A stretch of DNA of 64,000 bases from Streptomyces acidiscabies (GTDB taxonomy: Bacteria; Actinomycetota; Actinomycetes; Streptomycetales; Streptomycetaceae), in NCBI RefSeq assembly GCF_020010905.1, contig NZ_JAGJBY010000001.1, positions 2,376,001 to 2,440,000 of the forward strand, given 5' to 3'. The translations under genes were made by a program, and so were the position numbers. This document shows, piece after piece, positions 51,360 to 60,079 of this stretch (within the stretch, counting starts at the first letter, position 1; every line of letters begins with the position of its first letter). The notes under the pieces were generated by a model. It had not been told where the DNA came from, did no database searches, and worked only from the letters and a program-made list of their open reading frames with translations.

Positions 51360-53047
51360 CCCTCCGCGTTCCGCCACACCGTGACGTCGACCGTGATGTA
51401 CCTGCTCGGGTCCGACGCCGGGGAGTTTCCCCGGTACGTGATCAGCGCGATGTTCCCGGCCGAGGAGTGCACGCACAGCCTTGTGCCCGTGGGGACTTGG
51501 GAGAGGCCGAGTTCGCGGGTGAAGCGGGTGTCCGTCCGGCAGGTCTGGAGCGTGCCCTGCTGCTGCGCGTCCAGGACGACGACCTTGCTGCCCACGCTGC
51601 CGATGAGTTCGTCGTCGTTCCCCTGGAAGAAGTAGAAGTCGGACTCCTCGGTGTTGCGGGTGGAGCCGCCGTTGTTCATCGGCTTCGGCGGGGTGTCGCC
51701 GAAGCGGATGAAGTAGTCGATGGGGATGTCGATGTTCTTGTAGGTGTGGGGAGTTGGAGGCGCGGCGGAGGCTCTGGGGCTGGCCGAGACCTTCGGGTCC
51801 GGGGTGTTGCCGGCCGAGTTGTCCCCGTCGTCGGCCATGAGGTTCGAGCCCCAGATGGCCAGGGGGACGAGCACTGCGCCGAGGGCCAGGAAGGTCTTGG
51901 TGCGGCGGGGCCGGGGGTGCGGGGGGTGCCAGGCCGGTGCCGGGTGCGGGGGCGTGGTCGGTGCGAAGTGGGTGGGGGTGTACGGGTGTTGGGGCGGGCT
52001 GTACGCGGGGTGGGTCGGAGGTTGGGGCGTCGGCGCCCCGACAGGCCCTGCAATTCCCGGCGATCCGAGAGACCCCGCGACTCCCGGCGTACCGAGCTGC
52101 CCCGCGACTCCCGGCGTTTCAACGTGCGTTGCGACCCTCTGCGGCTCAACAGGCCCCGCATTCCCCGGCGTCCTGAGCGGAATGTCCGCCCCGACCGCCG
52201 CCGGCAGCCAGTCCCCCGACTGCCTCAGCGGCGTCGCCGACGCACCCTGGCACAGCGCGATCACCTCGGCCGGCGTGGGCCGTTGCGCCGGGTCCTTCGC
52301 CAAGCACCGTGCGATGAAGGCGAGTTCAGCGGGCAGCCCGGTGAGGTCGGGCGTCTCGTGCACGATCCGGTACAGCAACGCGTGCGCCGAACCGTCCCCG
52401 TACGCCCCTCTCCCCGTCGCCGCGAACACCCCGACCTGCCCCAGCGAGAAGACGTCCGACGCCGGTGTCACCCGCTTCCCCGCGGCCTGCTCCGGCGACA
52501 TGAACGCCGGGGTTCCCGGGGAGACCCCGGTCCCCGTCAGGGACGTCGCATCGGACGCCCGGGCGATCCCGAAGTCGATGACGCGAGGCCCGTCCGCCGC
52601 GAGCAGCACGTTCGACGGCTTGAGGTCCCGGTGGATGACATCGGCACCGTGGATCGCGGAGAGCGCCTCCGCCACCCCGGCGAGCAGCAGCAGAACGGAG
52701 GGCACCGGAAGGGGCCCGTGCCTGCCGACGGCTTCGGCGAGGGAGGGACCCGCGACGTACGCCGTGGCCAGCCAGGGCTGCCCGCTGTCCACGTCGTGAT
52801 CGAGAACCGGCGCGGTATAGAACCCCTGCACCCGCCGCGCGGCTTCCACCTCCTGCCGGAACCGCCGCCGGAACTCGGCGTTCTCGGCGAGCTCGGGCCG
52901 CACGGTCTTGATCGCGACGGAATGCCCGCCAGCCGTATGGGACAGATAAACCGCCCCCATCCCCCCGGCCCCGAGCTTCGCCGTGAGCCGATACGGCCCC
53001 ACCACCACCGGATCCCCGGCCTCCAACGGCTCGAAAGCACCGCTCAT
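51356..53047 (-). CDS. transmembrane Ser/Thr protein kinase (PASTA-less Pkn type)
   Basis: The 563-residue protein has an N-terminal kinase domain (residues about 15-270): glycine loop LGAGGMGAVYL, Lys in VAIKTV, catalytic HRDLKPSNVLL, DFG in VIDFGIARA and SPGTPAFMSPEQ. Residues about 292-334 are an 11-residue repeat of the type TPGVAGxLG. A Pro/His-rich segment, one membrane span near 383-402 and a unique extracellular domain of about 150 residues follow. It would sense an extracellular cue and phosphorylate cytoplasmic targets. Confidence 0.88.
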   Translation of the reverse strand: MSGAFEPLEAGDPVVVGPYRLTAKLGAGGMGAVYLSHTAGGHSVAIKTVRPELAENAEFRRRFRQEVEAARRVQGFYTAPVLDHDVDSGQPWLATAYVAGPSLAEAVGRHGPLPVPSVLLLLAGVAEALSAIHGADVIHRDLKPSNVLLAADGPRVIDFGIARASDATSLTGTGVSPGTPAFMSPEQAAGKRVTPASDVFSLGQVGVFAATGRGAYGDGSAHALLYRIVHETPDLTGLPAELAFIARCLAKDPAQRPTPAEVIALCQGASATPLRQSGDWLPAAVGADIPLRTPGNAGPVEPQRVATHVETPGVAGQLGTPGVAGSLGSPGIAGPVGAPTPQPPTHPAYSPPQHPYTPTHFAPTTPPHPAPAWHPPHPRPRRTKTFLALGAVLVPLAIWGSNLMADDGDNSAGNTPDPKVSASPRASAAPPTPHTYKNIDIPIDYFIRFGDTPPKPMNNGGSTRNTEESDFYFFQGNDDELIGSVGSKVVVLDAQQQGTLQTCRTDTRFTRELGLSQVPTGTRLCVHSSAGNIALITYRGNSPASDPSRYITVDVTVWRNAEG

Positions 53048-53140
53048 CGTTCCCCCGTGATCACCAAAGCACTGTGCGGGAGAGGGTAGCCGAGAGCGAT
53101 GTGGAGTTTCCTGGCCCGTTCCGTGTAGCTCCGGACGCGG

Positions 53141-53959
53141 TCAGCGCACCTCCGCCAGCACCCCGTCCGTGAACGCCGGCCACACCTCGGCCGCCCAGGG
53201 GCCGAAGGGGCGGTCCGTGAGGGCCACGCAGGCCACCCCCGCGTCGGGGTCGATCCACAGGAACGTGCCCGACTGGCCGAAGTGGCCGAACGTCCGTACC
53301 GACGACGAACTCCCCGTCCAGTGCGGGGACTTGGTCGCGCGGATCTCGAAGCCGAGGCCCCAGTCGTTGGGGTTCTGGTGGCCGTAGCCCGGCAACACGC
53401 CCTTCGTGCCGGGGTATTGGACGGTCATCGCCTCCAACACCGTGCGGGCGTCCAGGAGTCGGGGGGACTGGACCTCCGCGGCGAAGCGGACGAGGTCGGC
53501 GACCGTGGAGGTGCCGTCCTTCGCGGGAGAGCCGTCCAGCGTCGTGTCCGTCATGCCGAGCGGCTCCAGCACCGCCTGGCGGAGGTACTCCGGGAACGGG
53601 ATCTCCGTCGACTTCGCGATGTGGTCGCCGAGTTGCTCGAAACCGGCGTTGGAGTAGAGGCGCCGGTCGCCGGGCGGCGCCATGACCCGGTGTTCGTCGA
53701 AGGCCAGGCCGGACGTGTGGGCGAGGAGATGACGGACGGTCGCGCCGGGCGGCCCCGCCGGCTCGTCGAGCTCGATCGCCCCCTCCTCGTACGCGACCAG
53801 CGCCGCGTACGCCGTGAGCGGTTTCGTGACCGAGGCGAGGTGGAAGCGGTGGGCGGTCGGACCGTGCGTACCGAGGACCGTACCGTCGGCACGGACCACG
53901 GCCGCGGCGGCGGTGGGGACCGGCCAGGTCTCGATCCGGGCGAGGCTGCTCAGGGACAT
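53141..53959 (-). CDS. serine hydrolase, beta-lactamase-related (DD-peptidase fold)
   Basis: The 272-residue cytoplasmic protein has the SxxK motif in LASVTKPLTAYAA, YSN in RLYSNAGFEQLG and HFGQSGTF in place of KTG. No signal peptide is present, which argues against a wall enzyme. Substrate unknown. It is divergent from a MerR gene 74 bp away. Confidence 0.82.
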   Translation of the reverse strand: MSLSSLARIETWPVPTAAAAVVRADGTVLGTHGPTAHRFHLASVTKPLTAYAALVAYEEGAIELDEPAGPPGATVRHLLAHTSGLAFDEHRVMAPPGDRRLYSNAGFEQLGDHIAKSTEIPFPEYLRQAVLEPLGMTDTTLDGSPAKDGTSTVADLVRFAAEVQSPRLLDARTVLEAMTVQYPGTKGVLPGYGHQNPNDWGLGFEIRATKSPHWTGSSSSVRTFGHFGQSGTFLWIDPDAGVACVALTDRPFGPWAAEVWPAFTDGVLAEVR

Positions 53960-53996
53960 GCGGCGAGCCTACCTTCGCCATTCTTACCCTTTCCGC

Positions 53997-54027
53997 TTGC
54001 TTCGAGCCCACTCCAAGGTCATAGCTT
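53997..54027 (+). promoter_or_regulatory. MerR-type promoter with 19-bp spacer, leaderless transcript
   Basis: A TTGCTT -35 (53997-54002) and a TAGCTT -10 (54022-54027) are separated by 19 bp, the long spacer typical of MerR-regulated promoters. The ATG begins seven bases after the -10, so the mRNA is probably leaderless. Confidence 0.55.
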
Positions 54028-54033
54028 GGGAAC

Positions 54034-54477
54034 ATGACGGTGATGCAGACCTCGCCCCTGACCCTCGAAGCCCCCGTCGACGTCTGCTCGGCGCCCCCGC
54101 CGCCCCACCCCCGCCCCGACGGCCAGGACAGCTACACGATCAGTGAGGTCGTCGCGCTCACCGGGCTCACCGCGCACACGCTGCGCTGGTACGAGCGGAT
54201 CGGGCTGCTCGATCACGTCGACCGCTCGCACACCGGCCAGCGCCGGTACTGCAACCGCGACCTGACCTGGCTGGACTTCGTGGGCAAGCTGCGCCTGACG
54301 GGGATGCCGGTTGCGGACATGGTGCGGTACGCGGAGCTGGCGCGGGAGGGCGAGAGCACGTTCGGGGAGCGCCGGGAGCTGCTGGAGTCGACGCGCAGGG
54401 ACGTCCAGGCGAGGATCGCGGAACTGAACGGCACGCTGGCGGTACTGAACCGGAAGATCCAGTTCTACTCGGCCTGA
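54034..54477 (+). CDS. MerR-family transcriptional regulator
   Basis: The 147-residue protein has an N-terminal Pro-rich extension of about 30 residues. The MerR winged helix follows, with YTISEVVALTGLTAHTLRWYER and GLLDHVDRSHTGQRRY. A dimerisation helix ends ARIAELNGTLAVLNRKIQFY. No metal-binding cysteines are present. Its own promoter has the MerR spacing, so autoregulation is likely. Effector unknown. Confidence 0.85.
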   Translation: MTVMQTSPLTLEAPVDVCSAPPPPHPRPDGQDSYTISEVVALTGLTAHTLRWYERIGLLDHVDRSHTGQRRYCNRDLTWLDFVGKLRLTGMPVADMVRYAELAREGESTFGERRELLESTRRDVQARIAELNGTLAVLNRKIQFYSA

Positions 54478-54483
54478 GAGCCC

Positions 54484-55329
54484 CTACAGCTCCGCCAGCA
54501 GTTCCGCCTTCTTCACCGAGAACTCCTCGTCCGTGACGAGCCCCGCCTGATGCAGCTCCCCCAGGTGCCGGATCCGCTCGGCGACGTCCGCAGGGTCGCG
54601 CCGGGCGGGCGCCGCCGCGATGACCGCCGACGGCCCCTTCTGCCCCCGTACCGCCGCCAGGACGGCCGCCGCGAAGGGCAGCGACTCGTGCACCGGCCCG
54701 TACCCGAGCCCGAAGACGACCGCCGCCGGGTCCTGGTCGGGCTGCACGGACGAGGTCTCGCCCCGCAGCAGCCGTAGATGCCCCTCGAAGACCTCCGGCG
54801 AGCGCCACTCGACGCCGGTGAGGTCGGAGACGGCGAAGGACTGGTCGCCGGCCTTCCACTTCGCGGAGGACGCGCCGGTCCAGAACCAGCGGAAGCGGAC
54901 GGTACGGCCGTCGAAGGACGCCTTGGCGTCGTACGCCTTGAAGGAGAGCGGCACCTCGGGCGCGTCCACGAGGAACCGTTCCGCCGGGCCCGAGTGCGTC
55001 AGCAGCCCCCGTACCTCCTCGGCGTAGTACTCCGCGAGGGCGTCCCGTTCGGCGGGCAGGACGAGCCGGTAGGGGTCGGAGCCCTCCTTGAGCTGGTCCT
55101 CGGCCGCCGCGAGCAGCGGATCGGCGCCCTCGCGCAGGTCGAGCCTGAGGACGACCGTCCCGCGCCTGCCCGGGGACAGGGACACGCTCTCGACCGCCGC
55201 GAGCGGGACACGTCGTTCGCCGAGCGCCGAGAACAGCTTCGGCGCCCGCATCCCCCGTTCGTAGCGGATGAGCACGGAGTCGGACCCGAACTCCCAGGCG
55301 GCATGCGAACCGGCCAGTACATCACCCAT
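54484..55329 (-). CDS. DUF4429 protein with C-terminal SHOCT domain
   Basis: The 281-residue protein has DUF4429 repeats (SVLIRYERGMRAPKLFSALGE, FKAYDAKASFDGRTVRFRW) and a C-terminal SHOCT motif, IRHLGELHQAGLVTDEEFSVKK. These proteins are common in actinobacteria and may bind membranes or oligomerise; function is unknown. ATG 55329 (MGDVLAGSHAAWEF) matches the remembered family N-terminus; 55338 is an alternative. Confidence 0.8.
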   Translation of the reverse strand: MGDVLAGSHAAWEFGSDSVLIRYERGMRAPKLFSALGERRVPLAAVESVSLSPGRRGTVVLRLDLREGADPLLAAAEDQLKEGSDPYRLVLPAERDALAEYYAEEVRGLLTHSGPAERFLVDAPEVPLSFKAYDAKASFDGRTVRFRWFWTGASSAKWKAGDQSFAVSDLTGVEWRSPEVFEGHLRLLRGETSSVQPDQDPAAVVFGLGYGPVHESLPFAAAVLAAVRGQKGPSAVIAAAPARRDPADVAERIRHLGELHQAGLVTDEEFSVKKAELLAEL

Positions 55330-55396
55330 GCGGCTCATCGTATGCGGGACCCGCATCTTCGTCCCCTCCCTGCGCGTACCGCAGTTCCTGCTGTTT

Positions 55397-56614
55397 CTAC
55401 GCGCGTCCGGCCGTGGTAGTGGAGGACAAATCCGCCCGGCAGGCCGCGTCATCGTCGGCGCAGACCACCGATCGGTACGCGCCAGTCCCGATCTCGGCGA
55501 AGTTGCGCAGCGAGTCGGTGCCGGGTTCGAAGTACCCGGCGTGCCCGTGCGCCTCCTTGGCGGCCAGCCGCCGCGCCCCGAACGCCTCCGAGACGGGGTC
55601 CTCGCCGTGCCCGAGCCCGCCGAGTTCCAGGTACGGCACGTCCTGGATCCAGTCGTCCGCGTCCCGCATCGCCCACACGTGCGCGGAGGTGTGCAGGTGG
55701 GACGCCTTCTCGACGCGCATCCCGGGGCTCCCGGCGACGGCTATGTCGGCGACCCGCGCGGGCAGTTCGTGCGCCGCGACGCCGCAGACGACGGAGCCGT
55801 AGCTGTGGCAGAACAGCGACACCGGCGCCGTCCCGGGCAGCGCGCGCAGCAGCGCGTTCAGTCGTACGGCGCCGGCCTCGGCGCGCCGCGCGGTCGCCGA
55901 CTCGATGCCGAGCCCGGCGGGGGCGGTGTAGTCGGCCCACGCGATGACGGCCGTGCCGGTACGGGGGCTGGCGGCGCGCTCCGCCGCGTACAGGGCCTGC
56001 GCCATGCCGACGGGGGCCCGGTACTTGCTGACCGTCCGCTCGAAGGTCAGCAGGTCGGTGTCCACGCCGGGGACGACGACGGAGACCCGCGCGGCGCTCG
56101 TCAGGTCGCCGAACACCTCGGCGGCCCGGCCGCTGCCCTCGGGGTCGAAGGCGAGGATCTGCCGCCCGCCTTCGGCCATCGCCTCGAAGCGGCGCATACG
56201 ACGGCCCGCGTCGCGCTGGCCGTCGGAGGTGAGCCGGGGATCGCTCATGCGGACGCGCTCGACGACGGCGGCCTCGCCGAGGGCGATGCGGTTGGCGCGG
56301 TAGCGCAGCTTCACCGGGGCGCCGTTCATGTTGCCGACGGCCAGCGGGTAGGTGTGCGCGAGGCTGTTGCGCTCCGGGGCGCTGAGCGCGGCGAAGAAGC
56401 GGGCCAGTCGGGCGGGCGCCTGGGCGGGGTCCGGCAGGCTGTGGCCGTCGAGGAAGCCGTGCCGCCAGGAGGCGAGGGAGGCTTCGAGGGCGCTGTCGGA
56501 ACGCTGGGGGCGAAGCGCCGTCCAGCCGGTCGTCGACAGCATCACGAAGACCACGGCCAGCGCGAGCAGTGCGCGCCAGAGGCCGATCTGGGGAGAGGAG
56601 TCGAAGGAAGTCAC
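55397..56614 (-). CDS. membrane-anchored alpha/beta hydrolase (DUF1023 type)
   Basis: The 405-residue protein has a signal anchor (residues about 12-34) and a DUF1023-like alpha/beta hydrolase domain. The nucleophile lies in VSLFCHSYGSVVCG and nearby blocks include VSVVVPGVDTDLLTFE and VIAWADYTAPAGLG; the late His is in KEAHGHAGYFEPG. It probably acts outside the membrane on an ester or peptide substrate. Confidence 0.78.
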   Translation of the reverse strand: MTSFDSSPQIGLWRALLALAVVFVMLSTTGWTALRPQRSDSALEASLASWRHGFLDGHSLPDPAQAPARLARFFAALSAPERNSLAHTYPLAVGNMNGAPVKLRYRANRIALGEAAVVERVRMSDPRLTSDGQRDAGRRMRRFEAMAEGGRQILAFDPEGSGRAAEVFGDLTSAARVSVVVPGVDTDLLTFERTVSKYRAPVGMAQALYAAERAASPRTGTAVIAWADYTAPAGLGIESATARRAEAGAVRLNALLRALPGTAPVSLFCHSYGSVVCGVAAHELPARVADIAVAGSPGMRVEKASHLHTSAHVWAMRDADDWIQDVPYLELGGLGHGEDPVSEAFGARRLAAKEAHGHAGYFEPGTDSLRNFAEIGTGAYRSVVCADDDAACRADLSSTTTAGRA

Positions 56615-56727
56615 TGGGAGGACACACTAGGAGAACGGAAGGGTCTCGGGGGCCGCGAGTGACAGGTATCACGTTTTGGTGACCGGCCGTATGGGAAACG
56701 CTTCGAACAGCCAACTCGGGCCCGCCA

Positions 56728-57354
56728 TCAGCCCTTTCGCCAGCCGCCGATCAGCTCAGGACCCACCTGATCGAGGTACCGCGCGGTCCGCTCCCGCATC
56801 GCCGCCAGGTCCATCCCCGCCTCCCCGGCCCAGTCCCGCTCGGCGACCCGGACCACCCCGCTGAACAGCGCGACGACCAGACGCGGCCGGGGGTCCGTGG
56901 CCAGGTCGGTCCCCTCGCGCCCGGCGATGATCTCCGCGACCCGCTCCTCCAGCTCCGCCGAGCGCCGCAGATGCGCCGCGAGCAGCGCGGGCGTCTCCTC
57001 GATCAGCCGGTAGCCCCGCATGTGCAGCTCCATCGGTACGACGCTCTCGATCGCCTCGTCCAGCGCCGCGAGGCTCTCCTTGAGCGCCTCGCTCATCGCC
57101 TCGAAGGGGTGCTCGGGCGCCGGGCGCTCCAGCAGGCACCGTACGAAGTGGTCCTCGGCGATGCCCGGGACGAAGAGGGCGACCGCCTCCTTGCTCGCGA
57201 AGTAGCGGAAGAAGGTCCGCTGCGAGACCTCGACGGCGTCCACGATCTCGTCGACCGTCGTGCGTTCGAAGCCCTGGGTCGTGAAGAGCGTGAGAGCGGC
57301 TCTGACCAGGGCGTCTCTGGTGTGTTGCTTCTTGCGTTCGCGGAGGGTGGGCAT
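56728..57354 (-). CDS. TetR-family repressor
   Basis: The 208-residue protein has the TetR helix-turn-helix TRDALVRAALTLFTTQGFE, TTVDEIVDAVEVSQRTFFRYF, and a helical ligand domain. It is divergent from a 14-helix MFS exporter gene 65 bp away and therefore is its likely repressor. Confidence 0.9.
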   Translation of the reverse strand: MPTLRERKKQHTRDALVRAALTLFTTQGFERTTVDEIVDAVEVSQRTFFRYFASKEAVALFVPGIAEDHFVRCLLERPAPEHPFEAMSEALKESLAALDEAIESVVPMELHMRGYRLIEETPALLAAHLRRSAELEERVAEIIAGREGTDLATDPRPRLVVALFSGVVRVAERDWAGEAGMDLAAMRERTARYLDQVGPELIGGWRKG

Positions 57355-57357
57355 ATG

Positions 57358-57408
57358 TGTCAGTCACCGGCTTGTGGAGAGGTTCGTCAATTGTCAGTGG
57401 CTGTCACT
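57358..57408. promoter_or_regulatory. TGTCAST repeats in the TetR/MFS divergent promoter
   Basis: TGTCAGT occurs at 57358-57364 and 57392-57398, and TGTCACT at 57402-57408, within the 65-bp divergent region. These may form the TetR operator and may overlap the -10 of the exporter gene. Confidence 0.4.
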
Positions 57409-57419
57409 AGCGTGGAGGC

Positions 57420-59039
57420 ATGACTAGTCAGACCACTCTTGAAGCGGCGGGCCACGGGGACGGGGCGCCGACGGCCCCGGCGGGTTCGCCGCCCGGCGCG
57501 GGGTTGCGCGGCCACCCTTGGTTCACGCTGATCACCGTCGCGGTCGGGGTCATGATGGTCGCCCTGGACGGCACCATCGTGGCCATCGCCAACCCGGCCA
57601 TCCAGAAGGACCTCGGCGCGACGTTCGCGCAGGTCCAGTGGATCACGAACGGCTACTTCCTCGCGCTCGCGGTCGCCCTCATCACCGCGGGCAAGCTCGG
57701 CGACCGCTTCGGGCACCGCCAGACCTTCCTCATAGGCGTGGCCGGTTTCGCCCTCGCCTCCGGCGCGATCGGCCTCTCCTCCAGCGTCTCCGCCGTCGTC
57801 GTCTTCCGTGTCCTGCAAGGGCTGTTCGGGGCGCTGCTGATGCCTGCGGCGCTCGGGCTGCTGCGGGCCACCTTCCCCGCCGAGAAGCTGAACATGGCCA
57901 TCGGGATCTGGGGCATGGTCATCGGGGCGTCCACCGCGGGCGGGCCGATCCTCGGCGGGGTGCTCGTCGAGCACGTCAGCTGGCAGTCGGTGTTCTTCAT
58001 CAACGTGCCGGTGGGGGTCATCGCCGTGGTGCTCGGCGTGACGATTCTCCTCGACCACCGCGCCGACAACGCGCCCCGGTCCTTCGACCTGCCCGGTATC
58101 GGGCTGCTCTCCGGCGCCATGTTCTGTCTCGTCTGGGCCCTCATCAAGGCGCCCGAGTGGGGCTGGGGCGGCGGGCTGACCTGGACGTTCCTCGCGGTCG
58201 CCGTCGCCGGGTTCGGGGCCTTCGCGTTCTGGGAGACCAAGGTCAAGGAGCCGCTGATCCCGCTCGGCCTCTTCCGTTCCGTACCGCTCTCGGCCGGTGT
58301 GGTGCTGATGGTCCTCATGGCCATCGCCTTCATGGGCGGCCTCTTCTTCGTGACGTTCTACCTCCAGAACGTCCACGGGCTCAGTCCCATCGACGCGGGG
58401 CTCCACCTTCTCCCGCTCACCGGGATGATGATCGTCGGCTCCCCTCTCGCCGGTGTGATGATCACTCGCTTCGGGCCCCGGATCCCCCTCGCCGGGGGCA
58501 TGGCCTGCACGGCTGTCGCCATGTACGGCGTCTCCACCCTCGACACGGACACCGGCAGCCTCGCCATGTCCATCTGGTTCGCCCTCCTCGGCCTCGGCCT
58601 CGCGCCGGTCATGGTCGGAGCGACGGAGGTCATCGTCGGCAACGCGCCCATGGAGCTCTCCGGGGTCGCCGGGGGTCTTCAGCAGGCGGCCATGCAGATC
58701 GGCGGCAGCCTCGGTACGGCCGTCCTGGGCGCGGTCATGGCCTCCAAGGTGGACAGCGCGCTGCCGGGCAACTGGAAGGCGGCCGGGCTCCCCGACCTGA
58801 CCCCGGCCCAGCTCGACCGGACCGCCGAGGCGGTGCAGGTGGGGGCGGCGCCGGTGGCTCCGGGGACGCCGGACGCGGTTGCGGCGAAGATCGCCGACGT
58901 GGCGCATGAGACGTTCATCTCGGGGATGAGCCTCGCGTCGCTGGTTGCCGCTGGGGTGGCGGTGTTCGCCGTGCTGGTGGCGTTGTTGACCAAGCGGGGG
59001 GAGAACGCGGACGCCGCCGGGGGTGGGGTCCACATCTGA
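57420..59039 (+). CDS. MFS drug exporter, DHA2 (14-helix) family
   Basis: The 539-residue membrane protein has the DHA2 signatures ALDGTIVAIANPAIQKDL, motif A GKLGDRFGHRQTF and motif C GASTAGGPILGGVLVEH, and 14 predicted helices. It exports hydrophobic compounds with protons. The divergent TetR gene probably represses it. Five bases separate a GGAGG-type site from the ATG. Confidence 0.9.
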   Translation: MTSQTTLEAAGHGDGAPTAPAGSPPGAGLRGHPWFTLITVAVGVMMVALDGTIVAIANPAIQKDLGATFAQVQWITNGYFLALAVALITAGKLGDRFGHRQTFLIGVAGFALASGAIGLSSSVSAVVVFRVLQGLFGALLMPAALGLLRATFPAEKLNMAIGIWGMVIGASTAGGPILGGVLVEHVSWQSVFFINVPVGVIAVVLGVTILLDHRADNAPRSFDLPGIGLLSGAMFCLVWALIKAPEWGWGGGLTWTFLAVAVAGFGAFAFWETKVKEPLIPLGLFRSVPLSAGVVLMVLMAIAFMGGLFFVTFYLQNVHGLSPIDAGLHLLPLTGMMIVGSPLAGVMITRFGPRIPLAGGMACTAVAMYGVSTLDTDTGSLAMSIWFALLGLGLAPVMVGATEVIVGNAPMELSGVAGGLQQAAMQIGGSLGTAVLGAVMASKVDSALPGNWKAAGLPDLTPAQLDRTAEAVQVGAAPVAPGTPDAVAAKIADVAHETFISGMSLASLVAAGVAVFAVLVALLTKRGENADAAGGGVHI

Positions 59040-59124
59040 CACCCCGTCAACTCCCTCCCCGTCAACGAAACTGACGCAACGTCAAGGAAGTTCCCCAATC
59101 AGGGTGACTTTGCTAAAGGTTCCT

Positions 59125-59139
59125 CGCGAACGGTTCGCG
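59125..59139. other. 15-bp palindrome after the MFS gene
   Basis: CGCGAAC-G-GTTCGCG is a perfect inverted repeat with a one-base centre in the 117-bp gap after the exporter gene. It is probably too short to terminate alone; a protein site is possible. Confidence 0.3.
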
Positions 59140-59156
59140 GCGCGCGTCACAGTGGG

Positions 59157-59378
59157 TCAGGCCCAGGGCTGCGGCGCGCTGCCGGAGGGGGATAGCGCGC
59201 TGCGGCCCTGGGCGGGGGCGGGGGGTGCCGCTCTGGGATATCCGGGTTCATGGCGGCGTCCGTCCTTGTGCGACACGGAATCCGGCGAGAGTCGCGACGT
59301 ACCCCCGGCATCGGCGATTCCCCAGGCCAGGGCCACCAGGACCGTCAGATACGCGACGGCCAGCAGGCGCCTGTTCAC
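59157..59378 (-). CDS. small membrane or secreted hypothetical protein
   Basis: The 73-residue protein has an N-terminal hydrophobic segment (RLLAVAYLTVLVALAWGIAD) and a polar Pro/Ser-rich tail. Its GTG start overlaps the TGA of the DUF6415-like gene (GTGA), which supports translation. No family recognised. Confidence 0.5.
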   Translation of the reverse strand: MNRRLLAVAYLTVLVALAWGIADAGGTSRLSPDSVSHKDGRRHEPGYPRAAPPAPAQGRSALSPSGSAPQPWA

Positions 59379-59917
59379 GTACGCGCCTCCTGGACGAGTA
59401 CGTCGTAGTACTCACCCAACGCCACGACACACTGAGCCAAGCCCTTGACCCGCGTCACCTCACCGACCAGCCCGGGCTGCCGGGAGACACCGAGCCGGCG
59501 CCGGGCGTCGGCGACGACGGCCGAGACGGTCTCCGCCCGGCCCTGTTCCCGGGCGGCCCGCTCGACCCGGGGGATCAACTCGGCGATACAGGCGGCGAAG
59601 TCCCGCCCGAACCCGGCCACCGTCTGATGCCGAGGCAGCGACTGCTGCTCCAGAAACCAACCGGCCTCGGCACGCACCGCGTGAACCGTCGGCGGCTGGG
59701 CAACTCCCTTGCCGGTGACGGCCGTCCGGTGACGCGGGCACGCGCACGCCGGGAACTTCAGGGGAAGCGGCTCGGGGGGTGTGTCCGGTTCGACCGACAC
59801 ATTGCGGATACCGAGATCGCGGGTGACACGGCCGTACCGGTCGACGGTGAACACATGCACCGTCATACGGGGCTTCGGCGGGCGGGCTTCGGCTTCGAGC
59901 GGGGTTGTGCTGTCCAA
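59375..59917 (-). CDS. DUF6415-like hypothetical protein
   Basis: The 180-residue protein ends in a helical segment, AVVADARRRLGVSRQPGLVG followed by KGLAQCVVALGEYYDVL, as in the DUF6415 family found near XRE regulators in Streptomyces. The N-terminal half has a CACPRHRTAV motif. The TTG start at 59917 with GAGGAG upstream is the best fit. Function unknown. Confidence 0.6.
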   Translation of the reverse strand: MDSTTPLEAEARPPKPRMTVHVFTVDRYGRVTRDLGIRNVSVEPDTPPEPLPLKFPACACPRHRTAVTGKGVAQPPTVHAVRAEAGWFLEQQSLPRHQTVAGFGRDFAACIAELIPRVERAAREQGRAETVSAVVADARRRLGVSRQPGLVGEVTRVKGLAQCVVALGEYYDVLVQEART

Positions 59918-60079
59918 CTGTCAGTGCTCCTCGGGCGTTCGACGCAGTCCTGGTCAGGCACGGGTCGGCATCCGCAGGTACCTGGTCACGTCTCCGCGGT
60001 CGAAGCACGCCTCACCGTCGCACGACAGATGGTGAAGGCGGGCGGCAGCCACAAGTACCCCTGTGCGGGGTACACGCCG

